Shown: positions 34,205 through 42,400, counted from the first letter of the stretch. The stretch is 64,000 nt of DNA from Paraburkholderia panacisoli (GCF_008369935.1 NZ_VTUZ01000015.1:62001-126000); one strand, 5' to 3'. Program-made: numbers and translations. The notes: a model not told the origin generated them from the letters alone.

Positions 34205-35323
34205 ATGCCCGACTCCACCCTTTCCTTGCCGGTCGCCTGCATGAATTCCGCTGAACCGCTTCCCCCTCAATCCGTCGATGGCGCCGCGAAGCAACGCATC
34301 CGCTTCGGCATCATCCTGCTGCCGAACTTCACGCTGACGGCGTTTTCCGGCTTCGTCGACCTGTTGCGCCTGTCCGCCGACGAAGGCGACTTCAGCAAGC
34401 CGGTGCGCTGTTCGTGGAGCGTGCTAGGGGAAACCCTCGCACCGGTGCGCGCGAGTTGCGGCATCCAGATCACGCCGTGGGAGACGTTCGACAAAGCCGA
34501 GCCGTTCGACTACGTGGTGGTGGTCGGCGGCCTGCTGCATTCGGGGCCCGCCGCGAGCGACGCGACGCTCGCGTTCATCCGCCGCGCCGCCGCCACCGAC
34601 GCGACCCTGGTCGGCATGTGCACCGGCGTGTTCTCGCTGATGCGCGCGGGCGTGCTCGACGGCCATCGCATCTGCGTGAGCTGGTTTCACTACTGGGACT
34701 TCATCGAGCGCTTTCCGTCGGTGAACGAGGAAGCGCTGGTCGCGGACCGGCTGTTCGTGATCGACCGGCGGCGCATCACGTGTTCCGGCGGACGGGCGTC
34801 GATCGACGTGGCGGCGGCGATCCTGCTGCGTCACTTCGAAACCGCCACCGTGCAGAAGGCGCTGCGCATCCTGCTGGTCGACGACATGCAGAAAGGCAAT
34901 GCGCCGCAACCGCATCCGCCTGGCCTCGCGCCCGCCGCCCATCCGAAGGTCAAGCGCGCGATCCTGCTGATGGAGCAGCACGTGGGCCGCGCGCTACCGC
35001 TCGACGAACTGGCGCGCAAGCTCGACCTGTCGCCGCGCCAGCTCGAGCGTCTCTTCAAGGCGCAAACCGGCAAGGCGCCGCAGGCCTACGCGAAGCAGGT
35101 GCGCTTGCGCACCGCCGCGTGGCTGCTGACGAGTTCGGACAAGACGGTTGCGGACATCGCATCGAGTTGCGGCTTTTCCGACGCGTCGCATCTGGGCCGC
35201 GAATTCCGCAAGCAGTTCGGCTTGCCGCCCGTCATGTATCGAGAGCAGCGCGGCACGGCGGCACAGACGGACGACGGCTCGGGTTACGACGAAACTTTTC
35301 CGGGGCGCGCGCAGGCAATCTGA
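34205..35323 (+). CDS. GlxA-family AraC transcriptional regulator
   Basis: The 372-residue protein has a DJ-1/GATase-like domain (about 30-200, with MCTGVFSLMRAG) and a C-terminal AraC domain (about 265-350, with LARKLDLSPRQLERLFKAQ and IASSCGFSDASHLGREFRKQ). It is divergent from the sdaA-sox operon (285-bp gap), so it may activate that operon, as SouR or GbdR do in Pseudomonas. The start is uncertain: ATG at 34205 or 34241, neither with a strong ribosome site. It converges on the third AraC gene, and an inverted repeat TGAGGCG/CGCCTCA lies at the junction (35321-35348). Confidence 0.85.
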   Translation: MPDSTLSLPVACMNSAEPLPPQSVDGAAKQRIRFGIILLPNFTLTAFSGFVDLLRLSADEGDFSKPVRCSWSVLGETLAPVRASCGIQITPWETFDKAEPFDYVVVVGGLLHSGPAASDATLAFIRRAAATDATLVGMCTGVFSLMRAGVLDGHRICVSWFHYWDFIERFPSVNEEALVADRLFVIDRRRITCSGGRASIDVAAAILLRHFETATVQKALRILLVDDMQKGNAPQPHPPGLAPAAHPKVKRAILLMEQHVGRALPLDELARKLDLSPRQLERLFKAQTGKAPQAYAKQVRLRTAAWLLTSSDKTVADIASSCGFSDASHLGREFRKQFGLPPVMYREQRGTAAQTDDGSGYDETFPGRAQAI

Positions 35324-35345
35324 GGCGCTCGATCATTGCCTCGCC

Positions 35346-36344
35346 TCACGCCGACAAGCGCCGCTCCACACTCGGCGCATGCCCGAACTGCGCGCGATAA
35401 GCCTTGCTGAAATGACACGGCGAATGAAAGCCGCACACGGCCGTCACCCGCGCAATCGACGCATCCGTGTTGCGCAGCAACTCGCGCGCGCGCCGCAAAC
35501 GCAGCGTCAGATAGTAGTGCGTGGGCGACACGCTCAGGAACATCTTGAACATGCGCTGCAAGTGACGTTGCGACAACTGCACGAGCCGCGCGAGTTCGTC
35601 GAGCGATAACGGCTCCTCGATGTTCGCTTCCATCAGCCGCACCACTTCGATCAACTCCGCGCGCGAGAAGCCGACCCGCGCGTCGACGGGAATGTGCTGA
35701 TAGTCGGTCGAGCCGCGAATCCGCTCGACGACGAACTGCTCGGACACCTGCGCCGCCACCGCGGGCCCGAGCCGCTGGCCGACCAGGTTCAGCATCAGAT
35801 CGAGCGGCGCGGTGCCGCCCGTGCAGGTCATCCGGTCACGGTCGATCACGAACAGTTCGTCGGCGAAACGCACGTGCGGATAGCGCTGATGCAACGGCGA
35901 CATGTCCTCCCAATGCACGGTCGCGCGATAGCCGTCGAGCAGGCCCGCGGCCAGCAGCGCATACGGTCCCGTGCAGATGCCGCCAAGCGGGATGCCCTGC
36001 GCGGCCACCTCGCGCAACAACGCGATGATCGTCTCGTCGACGTGATCGCGCACGTGCCAGCCGGCGCAGACGAACAGCACATCCGGCATGCCGGCTTCGG
36101 CGAGCGTCGTGGTCGGCTTCACGGTGATGCCGTTGCTCGCGCGCGCCGGCTCGCCGTCCGGCGTGATGACCGACCAGCTGTAGTGCTGCGCGCGGCCCAC
36201 GTAGTTGGCCATGCGCAGCACCTCGACCGCGCTGGTGAACGCGATCATCGAAAAGTTCGGCAACGTCAGAAAGCCGAAGTGCGCGGGCCCGGACAACGGT
36301 GCATCGGTCTGGGGCCCGGCTGGTGTGAGCGCGTCGCGCTTCAT
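35346..36344 (-). CDS. GlxA-family AraC transcriptional regulator, co-transcribed with choVW
   Basis: The 332-residue protein resembles the gbdR-like gene closely: sensor-domain segments FSMIAFTSAVEVLRMANY and ICTGPYALLAAGLLDGY, and AraC segments LARLVQLSQRHLQRMFK and AVCGFHSPCHFSKAYR. It begins only 7 bp after choW and lies in the same direction, so it is the third gene of a choV-choW-araC operon. This suggests autoregulated or feed-forward control of quaternary-amine uptake. Carnitine, choline or betaine are all possible effectors. Confidence 0.87.
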   Translation of the reverse strand: MKRDALTPAGPQTDAPLSGPAHFGFLTLPNFSMIAFTSAVEVLRMANYVGRAQHYSWSVITPDGEPARASNGITVKPTTTLAEAGMPDVLFVCAGWHVRDHVDETIIALLREVAAQGIPLGGICTGPYALLAAGLLDGYRATVHWEDMSPLHQRYPHVRFADELFVIDRDRMTCTGGTAPLDLMLNLVGQRLGPAVAAQVSEQFVVERIRGSTDYQHIPVDARVGFSRAELIEVVRLMEANIEEPLSLDELARLVQLSQRHLQRMFKMFLSVSPTHYYLTLRLRRARELLRNTDASIARVTAVCGFHSPCHFSKAYRAQFGHAPSVERRLSA

Positions 36345-36351
36345 TGGCGGC

Positions 36352-37254
36352 TCAGCCGTGCTGCGGGGCCGGCGCGCGGCGCACCTTCATCACGCTGCGC
36401 AGGCCCGACAGCAGCGGCGCGCGCGCCATCCCCGGCGCGCGGCCGAAGCTCTCCGTGATGCGGTCGAGAATGATCGCGAGCATCACCACCGAGAGGCCGC
36501 TTTCGAAGCCGAGCCCGATATCGAGCCGCTGAATGCTCGCCAGCACGTCGTTGCCCAGACCGCCCGCGCCGACCATCGACGCGATGATCACCATCGACAG
36601 CGCCATCATGATGGTCTGGTTCACGCCGGTCATGATCGACGGCAGCGCGTTCGGAAACTGCACCTTGTAGAGCAGCTGCCACGGCGTGCAGCCGAACGCC
36701 TGGCCCGCCTCGACGATCTCGCGGTTCACGTGCTTGATGCCGAGCGAGGTGAGGCGCACGGCAGGCGGCATCGCGAAGATCACCGTCGACAGGATGCCCG
36801 GCACGCGGCCGAGGCCGAACAGCATCGCGGCCGGAATCAGGTAGACGAAAGCCGGCATGGTCTGCATCAGGTCGAGCACCGGGCGCACGATCATCTCGAC
36901 GGCGCGGCTCTTCGCAGTCCAGATGCCGAGCGGGATGCCGAGCAGCAGGCTGATCAGCGTCGACGAGAGCGTGAGGCCGAGCGTGATCACCATCTGATCC
37001 CAGAAGCCGGTGCCGTAGATCAGCAGCAGCGCCAGCAGCGTGAACAGCGCGAAGCGCCAGCCCACCCGCCACAGGCCGATGCCGACAAAGAACGCCATCA
37101 GCGCCCACATCGGCACAGCTTGCAGACCGTGCTCGACCATCGCCGCGAAACTCTCGATGACCTTGCCGATGGAATCGAACGCCTTGGCGTCGTGGTTGAG
37201 CAGATAGTGAACGCCGTGATCGACCCAGGCGCCAAGTGGAATGACTTCAGACAT
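36352..37254 (-). CDS. choW: Choline/glycine betaine ABC transporter permease
   Basis: The 300-residue ProW-like permease has several hydrophobic segments and the EAA-type loop EAGQAFGCTPWQLLYKVQFPNALPSIMTG. The start at 37254 overlaps the end of choV by 8 bp. With ChoV it forms the membrane core of a quaternary-ammonium importer. No binding-protein gene follows; an OpuAC-like binding protein is encoded at 11.3-12.2 kb. Confidence 0.92.
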   Translation of the reverse strand: MSEVIPLGAWVDHGVHYLLNHDAKAFDSIGKVIESFAAMVEHGLQAVPMWALMAFFVGIGLWRVGWRFALFTLLALLLIYGTGFWDQMVITLGLTLSSTLISLLLGIPLGIWTAKSRAVEMIVRPVLDLMQTMPAFVYLIPAAMLFGLGRVPGILSTVIFAMPPAVRLTSLGIKHVNREIVEAGQAFGCTPWQLLYKVQFPNALPSIMTGVNQTIMMALSMVIIASMVGAGGLGNDVLASIQRLDIGLGFESGLSVVMLAIILDRITESFGRAPGMARAPLLSGLRSVMKVRRAPAPQHG

Positions 37255-38425
37255 GGGAACCTCGATGGCGCGTGAGAACATGCAGCACGTTCGTCTTGTT
37301 GACCGACCCGCAGTAGGAACCGTCCGCTTCGACGACAGGCAGCGGCGCGCGGCTCGCCACCACGCGTTCCACCACGTCGTCGAGCGGCGTGCTGCGGCGG
37401 ATGCATTCGATCTGGTTGAGCTGCGGCGACGCGCTGCCCAGCGCATCGCGGCATACGAAGCCGCGAATCCTGCGCTCGCTGTCCAGCACGAACGCATAGT
37501 CGGCGCTGCCGTTGAGGGTCGCCGCGACGCTCGATGCGTCGAGCCGCGACGAGTGCTGCATCAGCGGCACGGCGTCGGTCTGCATCAGATCGCCGGCGGT
37601 CAGATAGCGGCTGGTGTCGATGCCTTCGAAGAACGCGCGCACGTAATCGTCGGCGGGATTCGTGATGATTTCCTGCGGCGTGCCGATCTGCACCACCCGG
37701 CCGCCTTCCATGATCGCGATGCGCGTGCCGATGCGCATCGCCTCCTCCAGATCGTGCGACACGAACAGGATGGTGCGTTGCTGCTCGCGTTGCAGATCGA
37801 GCAGCACGTTCTGCATTTCCTTGCGCTTGAGCGGATCGAGCGCGGAGAACGCCTCGTCCATGATCATCAGCGACGGGTTGACCGCGAGCGCCCGCGCGAG
37901 GCCCACGCGCTGCTGCATGCCGCCCGACAGCTGCGCGGGCAGCTTCTCGGCGAACGGTGCGAGGCCGACCTGTTCGAGCACGGCGAGCGCGCGCTTTTCG
38001 CGCTCCTTGCGGCCGACGCCCGCCACTTCGAGCCCGAAGGCCGCGTTCGACAGCACGGTGCGCTGCGGCATCAGCGCGAAAGACTGGAACACCATGCTCA
38101 TGTCCTTGCGGCGCAGTGCGGTCAATTCCGAGCGCGGCACGCTCGCCACATCGCGGCCGTCGATCAGCACCTTGCCGGCGGTCGGCTCGACGAGCCGATT
38201 GATCAGGCGAATCAGCGTCGACTTGCCGGAGCCGGACAGGCCCATCAGCACGAAGATCTCGCCCTCCTTCACTTCGAACGACACGTTGTGCACGCCGACG
38301 ATCTGACCGGTGCGCGCGAACACGTCCTCTTTCGTCGCACCGGCTGCCAGCATGGCGAGCGCCTGTTGCGGGCTGGCGCCGAACACCTTGCATAGCCCTT
38401 CGACTACGACCTTGGGGGAATCCAT
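37247..38425 (-). CDS. choV: Choline/glycine betaine ABC transporter ATPase with CBS region
   Basis: The 392-residue ATPase has Walker A GLSGSGKST at about 62-70, signature LSGGMQQRVG near 170 and Walker B LMIMDEAFSALD near 190. A C-terminal region of about 110 residues resembles a pair of degenerate CBS modules, as in OpuAA/ProV, where they sense ionic strength. The start (38425) follows AAAGGAG. A hairpin nearly identical to the soxD leader lies 18 bases upstream. Confidence 0.93.
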   Translation of the reverse strand: MDSPKVVVEGLCKVFGASPQQALAMLAAGATKEDVFARTGQIVGVHNVSFEVKEGEIFVLMGLSGSGKSTLIRLINRLVEPTAGKVLIDGRDVASVPRSELTALRRKDMSMVFQSFALMPQRTVLSNAAFGLEVAGVGRKEREKRALAVLEQVGLAPFAEKLPAQLSGGMQQRVGLARALAVNPSLMIMDEAFSALDPLKRKEMQNVLLDLQREQQRTILFVSHDLEEAMRIGTRIAIMEGGRVVQIGTPQEIITNPADDYVRAFFEGIDTSRYLTAGDLMQTDAVPLMQHSSRLDASSVAATLNGSADYAFVLDSERRIRGFVCRDALGSASPQLNQIECIRRSTPLDDVVERVVASRAPLPVVEADGSYCGSVNKTNVLHVLTRHRGSHV

Positions 38426-38443
38426 CGAATGCTCTCCTTTGTC

Positions 38444-38477
38444 GACCAGAGTTGGCGCTTCAGCGCCTACTCCGGTC
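38444..38477 (-). promoter_or_regulatory. Leader hairpin upstream of choV (copy 2 of a repeated element)
   Basis: The structure equals the soxD copy: outer 9-bp stem (one A-T replaced by a G-U pair), 2x2 internal loop, inner stem GCGC/GCGC instead of GTGT/ACAC and the same TGAA loop in the RNA. Both strands of the inner stem have changed so that pairing is kept. AAAGGAG and the start codon follow within 18 bases. Confidence 0.75.
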
Positions 38478-38870
38478 CCATGCAAGATATTTGCTGGGGG
38501 GCGGACATGCGTCCGCGCTGTGCCTACATAGTTGCCAGAAAAAAGTGCGGGTTGCCGACTATTTGCGACAACCACATGAGGAAATACGACACCTGGGCGG
38601 CGCGCAGACCGTCGGCGCACGGCGAGGGCGTTGTGGGACAAGGGTTTGGCGGGCGCCGGCGAGGCCGGCCGCGGATGTCGCGTTAGAGCAAGTGGCGCTC
38701 GCGCGGAGCAGAAAACGGCGGGAGCCGACAGGCGGGACCTAAAAGCCAGGCCGTATAACCGCAGCAGTGACAAACGAAGACGCATGTCGACGCGTTCGTC
38801 GACATGCAGTTCGAGACGCCCGGCGTGCGCTGCGCCGGATCACCGCGCGCCGGGCGTCCGCGCTCAACGG
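38478..38870. other. choV upstream region and tail of the DUF4148 gene
   Basis: No gene is seen. The stretch holds the choV promoter region with a direct repeat GTTGCC-N14-GTTGCC (38531-38556) and, overlapping the second copy, an imperfect palindrome GTTGCCG-N8-CGACAAC (38551-38572). Both are candidate AraC-type binding sites. An 11-bp perfect stem GCATGTCGACG/CGTCGACATGC (38782-38807) may end transcripts of the DUF4148 gene, although no T run follows. Confidence 0.4.
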
Positions 38871-39185
38871 TTATTGGCTTGCGGCTGCGCCGACCCCAGC
38901 CTTCTTTTCCGCCTGCTGCAGCTTGGCCGGATAAGTCGGATCATTCTGGGCCGGCTGATAGCCTGCGTCCTCGAGCTTCTTCAGCTCCGCGGTATTCTTC
39001 GCGCGGGCCTGCTTGTGGGCCGCCTTGCGCTCTGCTTTGGTCGTTTTCGCGGTGTTCGTCGTCTTGCCCGCAGGGGAAGCCGAGACGTCGCTTGCGTCTT
39101 GCGCGGCGGCGAGCGGAATGCTGCCGGCCACCAGCGCGCCGACCGAAACCCCGAGCATGATTCGTTTAATGGCAGAGCTCTTCAT
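38871..39185 (-). CDS. Small secreted DUF4148-type protein
   Basis: The 104-residue protein has a signal peptide (about 1-28, ending AAAQ) and a Lys/Ala-rich mature region with a C-terminal LEDAGYQPAQNDPTYPAKLQQAEKK segment. This is typical of small DUF4148 periplasmic proteins abundant in Burkholderiaceae. AAGGGAT precedes the start at 39185. The function of the family is unknown. It is divergent from the porin gene. Confidence 0.82.
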   Translation of the reverse strand: MKSSAIKRIMLGVSVGALVAGSIPLAAAQDASDVSASPAGKTTNTAKTTKAERKAAHKQARAKNTAELKKLEDAGYQPAQNDPTYPAKLQQAEKKAGVGAAASQ

Positions 39186-39445
39186 ATCTGATATCCCTTG
39201 TGAAAAGTTGACAATGCAGTGAAGCCTGACTGCGAATCTTCGTTCGCCACGACGAGCCGCGGCGCGATCGTGACACCGGCTCGTCGGCAAGAGCTTACAG
39301 CCAAATCGGACGAGCGCAACTGAATGCGTTGAGCGTTCTGTTTGATTGGATATAGCGCCGCGAGAGTGGCGGCAGACTGCAAGCTGCAACGCGCAAGTCG
39401 CGGGGCCGGCCTTGTTATTCGGCGCGCAAGGCCTACCCGGCGCGA

Positions 39446-39462
39446 GTTCTGCAATGCAGAAC
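39446..39462. promoter_or_regulatory. Operator palindrome A (porin, distal)
   Basis: GTTCTGCAATGCAGAAC is a perfect 8+1+8 palindrome. It defines the 15-mer TTCTGCAATGCAGAA used here as reference for five related sites. It lies 135 bp upstream of the second porin site, centre to centre. Confidence 0.7.
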
Positions 39463-39581
39463 TTATCAAAGACCCAACGACCCCTTTGTCAAACGCGATC
39501 TTCCAAACTATTCCATTGATTACAAGCGCTTATCCAAATAATTAAGCCCCAAGGTGTTTGCCAGGTGTTTTCCCTATTCTG

Positions 39582-39646
39582 AACTGCATTGCAGTCCGAA
39601 TCGTGATTTACCCCCGTTGACACAGTACGAACGGTCGTGCCAAATT
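39582..39646 (+). promoter_or_regulatory. Porin promoter with proximal operator
   Basis: The palindrome core ACTGCATTGCAGT (39583-39595, centre 39589) lies exactly 28 bp upstream of TTGACA (39617-39622). CGTGCCAAATT follows (39636-39646), with CAAATT as possible -10 at 18-bp spacing. The same three elements at identical distances recur upstream of livH. An upstream operator at this distance suits an activator. Confidence 0.65.
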
Positions 39647-39866
39647 GCGCCTGCATCCGGTGCGCGAACCAGCAGGCAACGAGCGCGGCGGCACTGGAGC
39701 GCCGCTTGAGGGAGACAGGAGCGCGCGGCGCATTCAACTGACATACAAACCAGCATCGCCGATATTTCGCAGCCCTTATCAGATTGCGACGGCGCGCTGT
39801 TGTCCATTGAAACCGCAGCGCGCAACAGATTGCCAAGTCGAATCCAAAAACAGGGAGACACGCAGC

Positions 39867-40958
39867 ATGCCGGCAAGTCATCGCAATCGGATTGGAGCCA
39901 TTCTCGGATTGATGGGTGCATGCGCGCTGGGGGCGACCCACAGCGCGCACGCGCAAAGCAGCGTCACGCTATACGGTATCGTCGACGCATCGCTGCTCTA
40001 CACCAATAAAACGCTGAACACCACGACCGGCCAGAGCACCGGCCATCAATACTCGTTCACCGACAGCGGCATGTCCGGCTCGCGCTTCGGCATGCGCGGC
40101 GCCGAAGATCTCGGCGGCGGCATGCGCGCGATCTTCCAGCTCGAAAGCGGCTTCAGCGTCGCGAACGGCGCGCTCGGCAATTCGAACGGCAATCTGTTCG
40201 GCCGCCTCGCCAACGTCGGGGTGGAAAGCCGCTTCGGCACGGTCAAGGCCGGTTTGCAGTACTCGCCGTTCTTCCTCGCGGTGTACGACGTCGACCCGCG
40301 CGACATGTCGTACTTCGGCAGCGGACTTGTCACCTATCTGAACAACGTTTTTGTGACCGGCCTCTTCAACCCCAACGGCATTTCGTACACCTCACCGGAA
40401 ATTGCCGGGCTGCAAGCCAGCGCGCTGCTAGCGCTGGGCGGCGCCGCGGGCGACTTCCAGGCCGGCCGCCAGTACTCGGCGAGCCTGCGCTACCACCTCG
40501 GTCCGTTGACCGTCGATGCCGCACTCTATAGCGGCAACGCGGGCGGCAGCGCCGCGTCGATCCCGGTGCCGAGCGTGGTCGAATTCAACGGCCGCGCGCT
40601 CGGCGCGAGCTACTCGTTCAGCGACCTGACGGTGAAAGCGTCGTATGTGCAATACAAGGTCGCGGGCTCGTTCAACAGCCGCGTGTTTTCGGGTGGCGCG
40701 AGCTATCGGATCACACCGGCGCTGAACGTCGACGCGGGCGTGTGGGTCACGCGCGACGGGAACGACTCGTCGAACAATTCGGTGCTGGCGTCGACCGGGG
40801 TGACGTATGCGCTGTCGAAGGCCACCATCACGTATGCGCAGGTCGGTTTCGTGACCAATCACGGCGCGATGCACAACGGACTCTCGGTCAACAACGCGCT
40901 GAATCTGCCGACCGGCACGACGGCTGGCGCGAACGTCGGCATCCGCCACACGTTCTAG
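39867..40958 (+). CDS. Gram-negative porin (Burkholderia type)
   Basis: The 363-residue protein has a signal peptide (about 1-29, ending AHA). The mature start SSVTLYGIVDASLLY is the hallmark of the Neisseria/Burkholderia general porin family. Internal strands (SGSRFGMRGAEDLGGGMRAIFQLESGF) and a final GIRHTF with terminal Phe support a 16-strand trimeric barrel. GGGAGACA precedes the ATG. Shared promoter elements with the liv operon suggest it provides the outer-membrane step for the same solute. Confidence 0.92.
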   Translation: MPASHRNRIGAILGLMGACALGATHSAHAQSSVTLYGIVDASLLYTNKTLNTTTGQSTGHQYSFTDSGMSGSRFGMRGAEDLGGGMRAIFQLESGFSVANGALGNSNGNLFGRLANVGVESRFGTVKAGLQYSPFFLAVYDVDPRDMSYFGSGLVTYLNNVFVTGLFNPNGISYTSPEIAGLQASALLALGGAAGDFQAGRQYSASLRYHLGPLTVDAALYSGNAGGSAASIPVPSVVEFNGRALGASYSFSDLTVKASYVQYKVAGSFNSRVFSGGASYRITPALNVDAGVWVTRDGNDSSNNSVLASTGVTYALSKATITYAQVGFVTNHGAMHNGLSVNNALNLPTGTTAGANVGIRHTF

Positions 40959-40985
40959 TTGCGGGCGAGCATGAGACAGGTGGTG

Positions 40986-41053
40986 GGCCGCCGCACGCAT
41001 CGCGTGATGCGTGCGGCGGCCTGCAGCCTGGTGATGCGTGCATCGCCAGGCTG
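40986..41053. repeat. Two adjacent long hairpins downstream of the porin
   Basis: GGCCGCCGCACGCATC (40986-41001) pairs perfectly with 41006-41021 around GCGT, a 16-bp stem. Right after it, CAGCCTGGtGATGC (41024-41037) pairs with 41040-41053 with one mismatch. Both contain GATGCGTGC. No T run follows either, so they are not canonical terminators. They may end or protect the porin mRNA, or be a repeat-derived element. Confidence 0.7.
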
Positions 41054-41082
41054 CGAAGCGTGAGCCGGCGAGCCCGTTGAGC

Positions 41083-41097
41083 TTCTGCATGGCAGAA
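41083..41097. promoter_or_regulatory. Operator palindrome (liv, distal)
   Basis: TTCTGCATGGCAGAA matches the reference 15-mer at 13 positions and keeps the symmetric arms. It lies 201 bp upstream of the proximal liv site. Confidence 0.5.
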
Positions 41098-41283
41098 CCG
41101 TGACATGCGTTCAAAGAAATTGGCTAGCATGCTTTCACCATTGCCCATGCTCGTCGCGCAGCCCTTTTGCAAAACGTCGATACGCGCCGAATGCAAGTCC
41201 CTGCGCGCCTCTTCAAGCATCGAGGCAACTCGCATCAAAACCGCTAACGCACGTCATCCGCTGTGTCAGTGACTTCCCTAATA

Positions 41284-41351
41284 ATCTGCAATGCAGAACA
41301 AGCGAATGCAAAACCCTATTGACGAAAAGTGAACGCCCGTGCCAAATTTAT
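41284..41351 (+). promoter_or_regulatory. liv operon promoter with proximal operator
   Basis: ATCTGCAATGCAGAA (41284-41298, 14 of 15 matches, centre 41291) lies 28 bp upstream of TTGACG (41319-41324). CGTGCCAAATT follows at 41338-41348, with CAAATT as possible -10. Spacing and sequence match the porin promoter. About 180 bases of leader separate it from livH, with nothing recognisable in them. Confidence 0.65.
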
Positions 41352-41530
41352 CCCGCACCACCGCACATCGCGTTTAAAAGTCTGCGCCCCCTCAGGGCGT
41401 GTTTTCAACCGTCGGCAGCCGTCGTCTGGTTCGAACAGCGGCTGTTGTCCCGTCCGCAAATCAGGCGCGCCGCGCCCCCAGAAGCCGGGGCCGTGCTCAC
41501 GCCGTGTGCCTCGCTGGAGGGTGTCAAAGC

Positions 41531-42400
41531 GTGGATATGTTTCTGCAGCAGGTCCTCAACGGGTTGACGCTCGGTGGCATCTACAGCCTCGTCGCGCTCG
41601 GCCTCACGCTGGTCTACGGCATTCTCGCGGTGCCGAACTTTGCGCACGGCGCGTTCTACATGGTCGGCGCATTCGTGTCGTTCTACCTGATGAACCGGCT
41701 CGGCCTCAACTACTGGCTGGCGATGATCGGCTCCGGACTCGCGGTCGCGCTGCTCGCCATCCTCGCCGAGCGGCTGGTGTTCCATCCGTTGCGCAAGTCT
41801 TCCGAACTGCATCCGATGATCGCCGCGATCGGTCTGCTGCTGTTTCTCGAAGCCGGCGCGCAAGCGCTCTGGGGTGCCGACTTTCACCGCATGCCTACGC
41901 CTTATACGGGCATCGTCGAACTGGGGAACGTGAGCGCGCCGTTGCAGCGGCTCTTGATCATCGGCGCGGCGTTCGCGCTGGTCGTACTGTTGCAACTGTT
42001 CCTCAAGTTCACGGTGATCGGCGCGAGCATCGTGGCGATGGCCCAAGACCGCGAAGGCGCGTCGCTGATGGGCATCGACGCGAACCGGGTGACCATGCTC
42101 ACCTTCGGCATCTCGGGCCTGCTCGCGGCGGTGGCCGCCACGCTCTACGCGCCGATCAACCTGGTCTATCCGGCCATGGGCCAACTGGTGATCCTGAAGG
42201 CCTTCGTCATCATCATTCTCGGCGGCATGGGCAGCGTGCCGGGCGCGATCGTCGGCGGGCTGATCATCGGCATGGCGGAGAGCTTCGGCGCGTTCTATAT
42301 CTCGACCGACTACAAGGACATCATCGCGTTCGTGCTGCTGGTGGTGATTCTGTCGGTTCGTCCTCAGGGGCTCTTCACCAGGGAACTGCGCGCATCATGA
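41531..42400 (+). CDS. livH: Branched-chain-amino-acid-type ABC permease LivH
   Basis: The 289-residue permease begins LNGLTLGGIYSLVALGLTLVYGI, the typical LivH opening, and carries the conserved GAIVGGLIIGMAESFG loop. GTG at 41531 is chosen because GGAGGG lies about ten bases upstream; ATG at 41537 is the alternative. The stop overlaps the livM start (ATGA). Liv-type importers also carry urea, amides and aromatic or aliphatic acids, so the substrate need not be an amino acid. Confidence 0.92.
   Translation: MDMFLQQVLNGLTLGGIYSLVALGLTLVYGILAVPNFAHGAFYMVGAFVSFYLMNRLGLNYWLAMIGSGLAVALLAILAERLVFHPLRKSSELHPMIAAIGLLLFLEAGAQALWGADFHRMPTPYTGIVELGNVSAPLQRLLIIGAAFALVVLLQLFLKFTVIGASIVAMAQDREGASLMGIDANRVTMLTFGISGLLAAVAATLYAPINLVYPAMGQLVILKAFVIIILGGMGSVPGAIVGGLIIGMAESFGAFYISTDYKDIIAFVLLVVILSVRPQGLFTRELRAS

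Larger units (their letters stand above)
39186..39866. other. Divergent regulatory region between DUF4148 gene and porin
   Basis: This 681-bp stretch has no credible coding sequence. It contains a perfect 17-base palindrome (39446-39462), a second related palindrome (39582-39596) and a promoter-like pair starting at 39617. A leader of roughly 215 bases precedes the porin start codon and includes a GCGGCG/CGCCGC stem. Confidence 0.6.
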
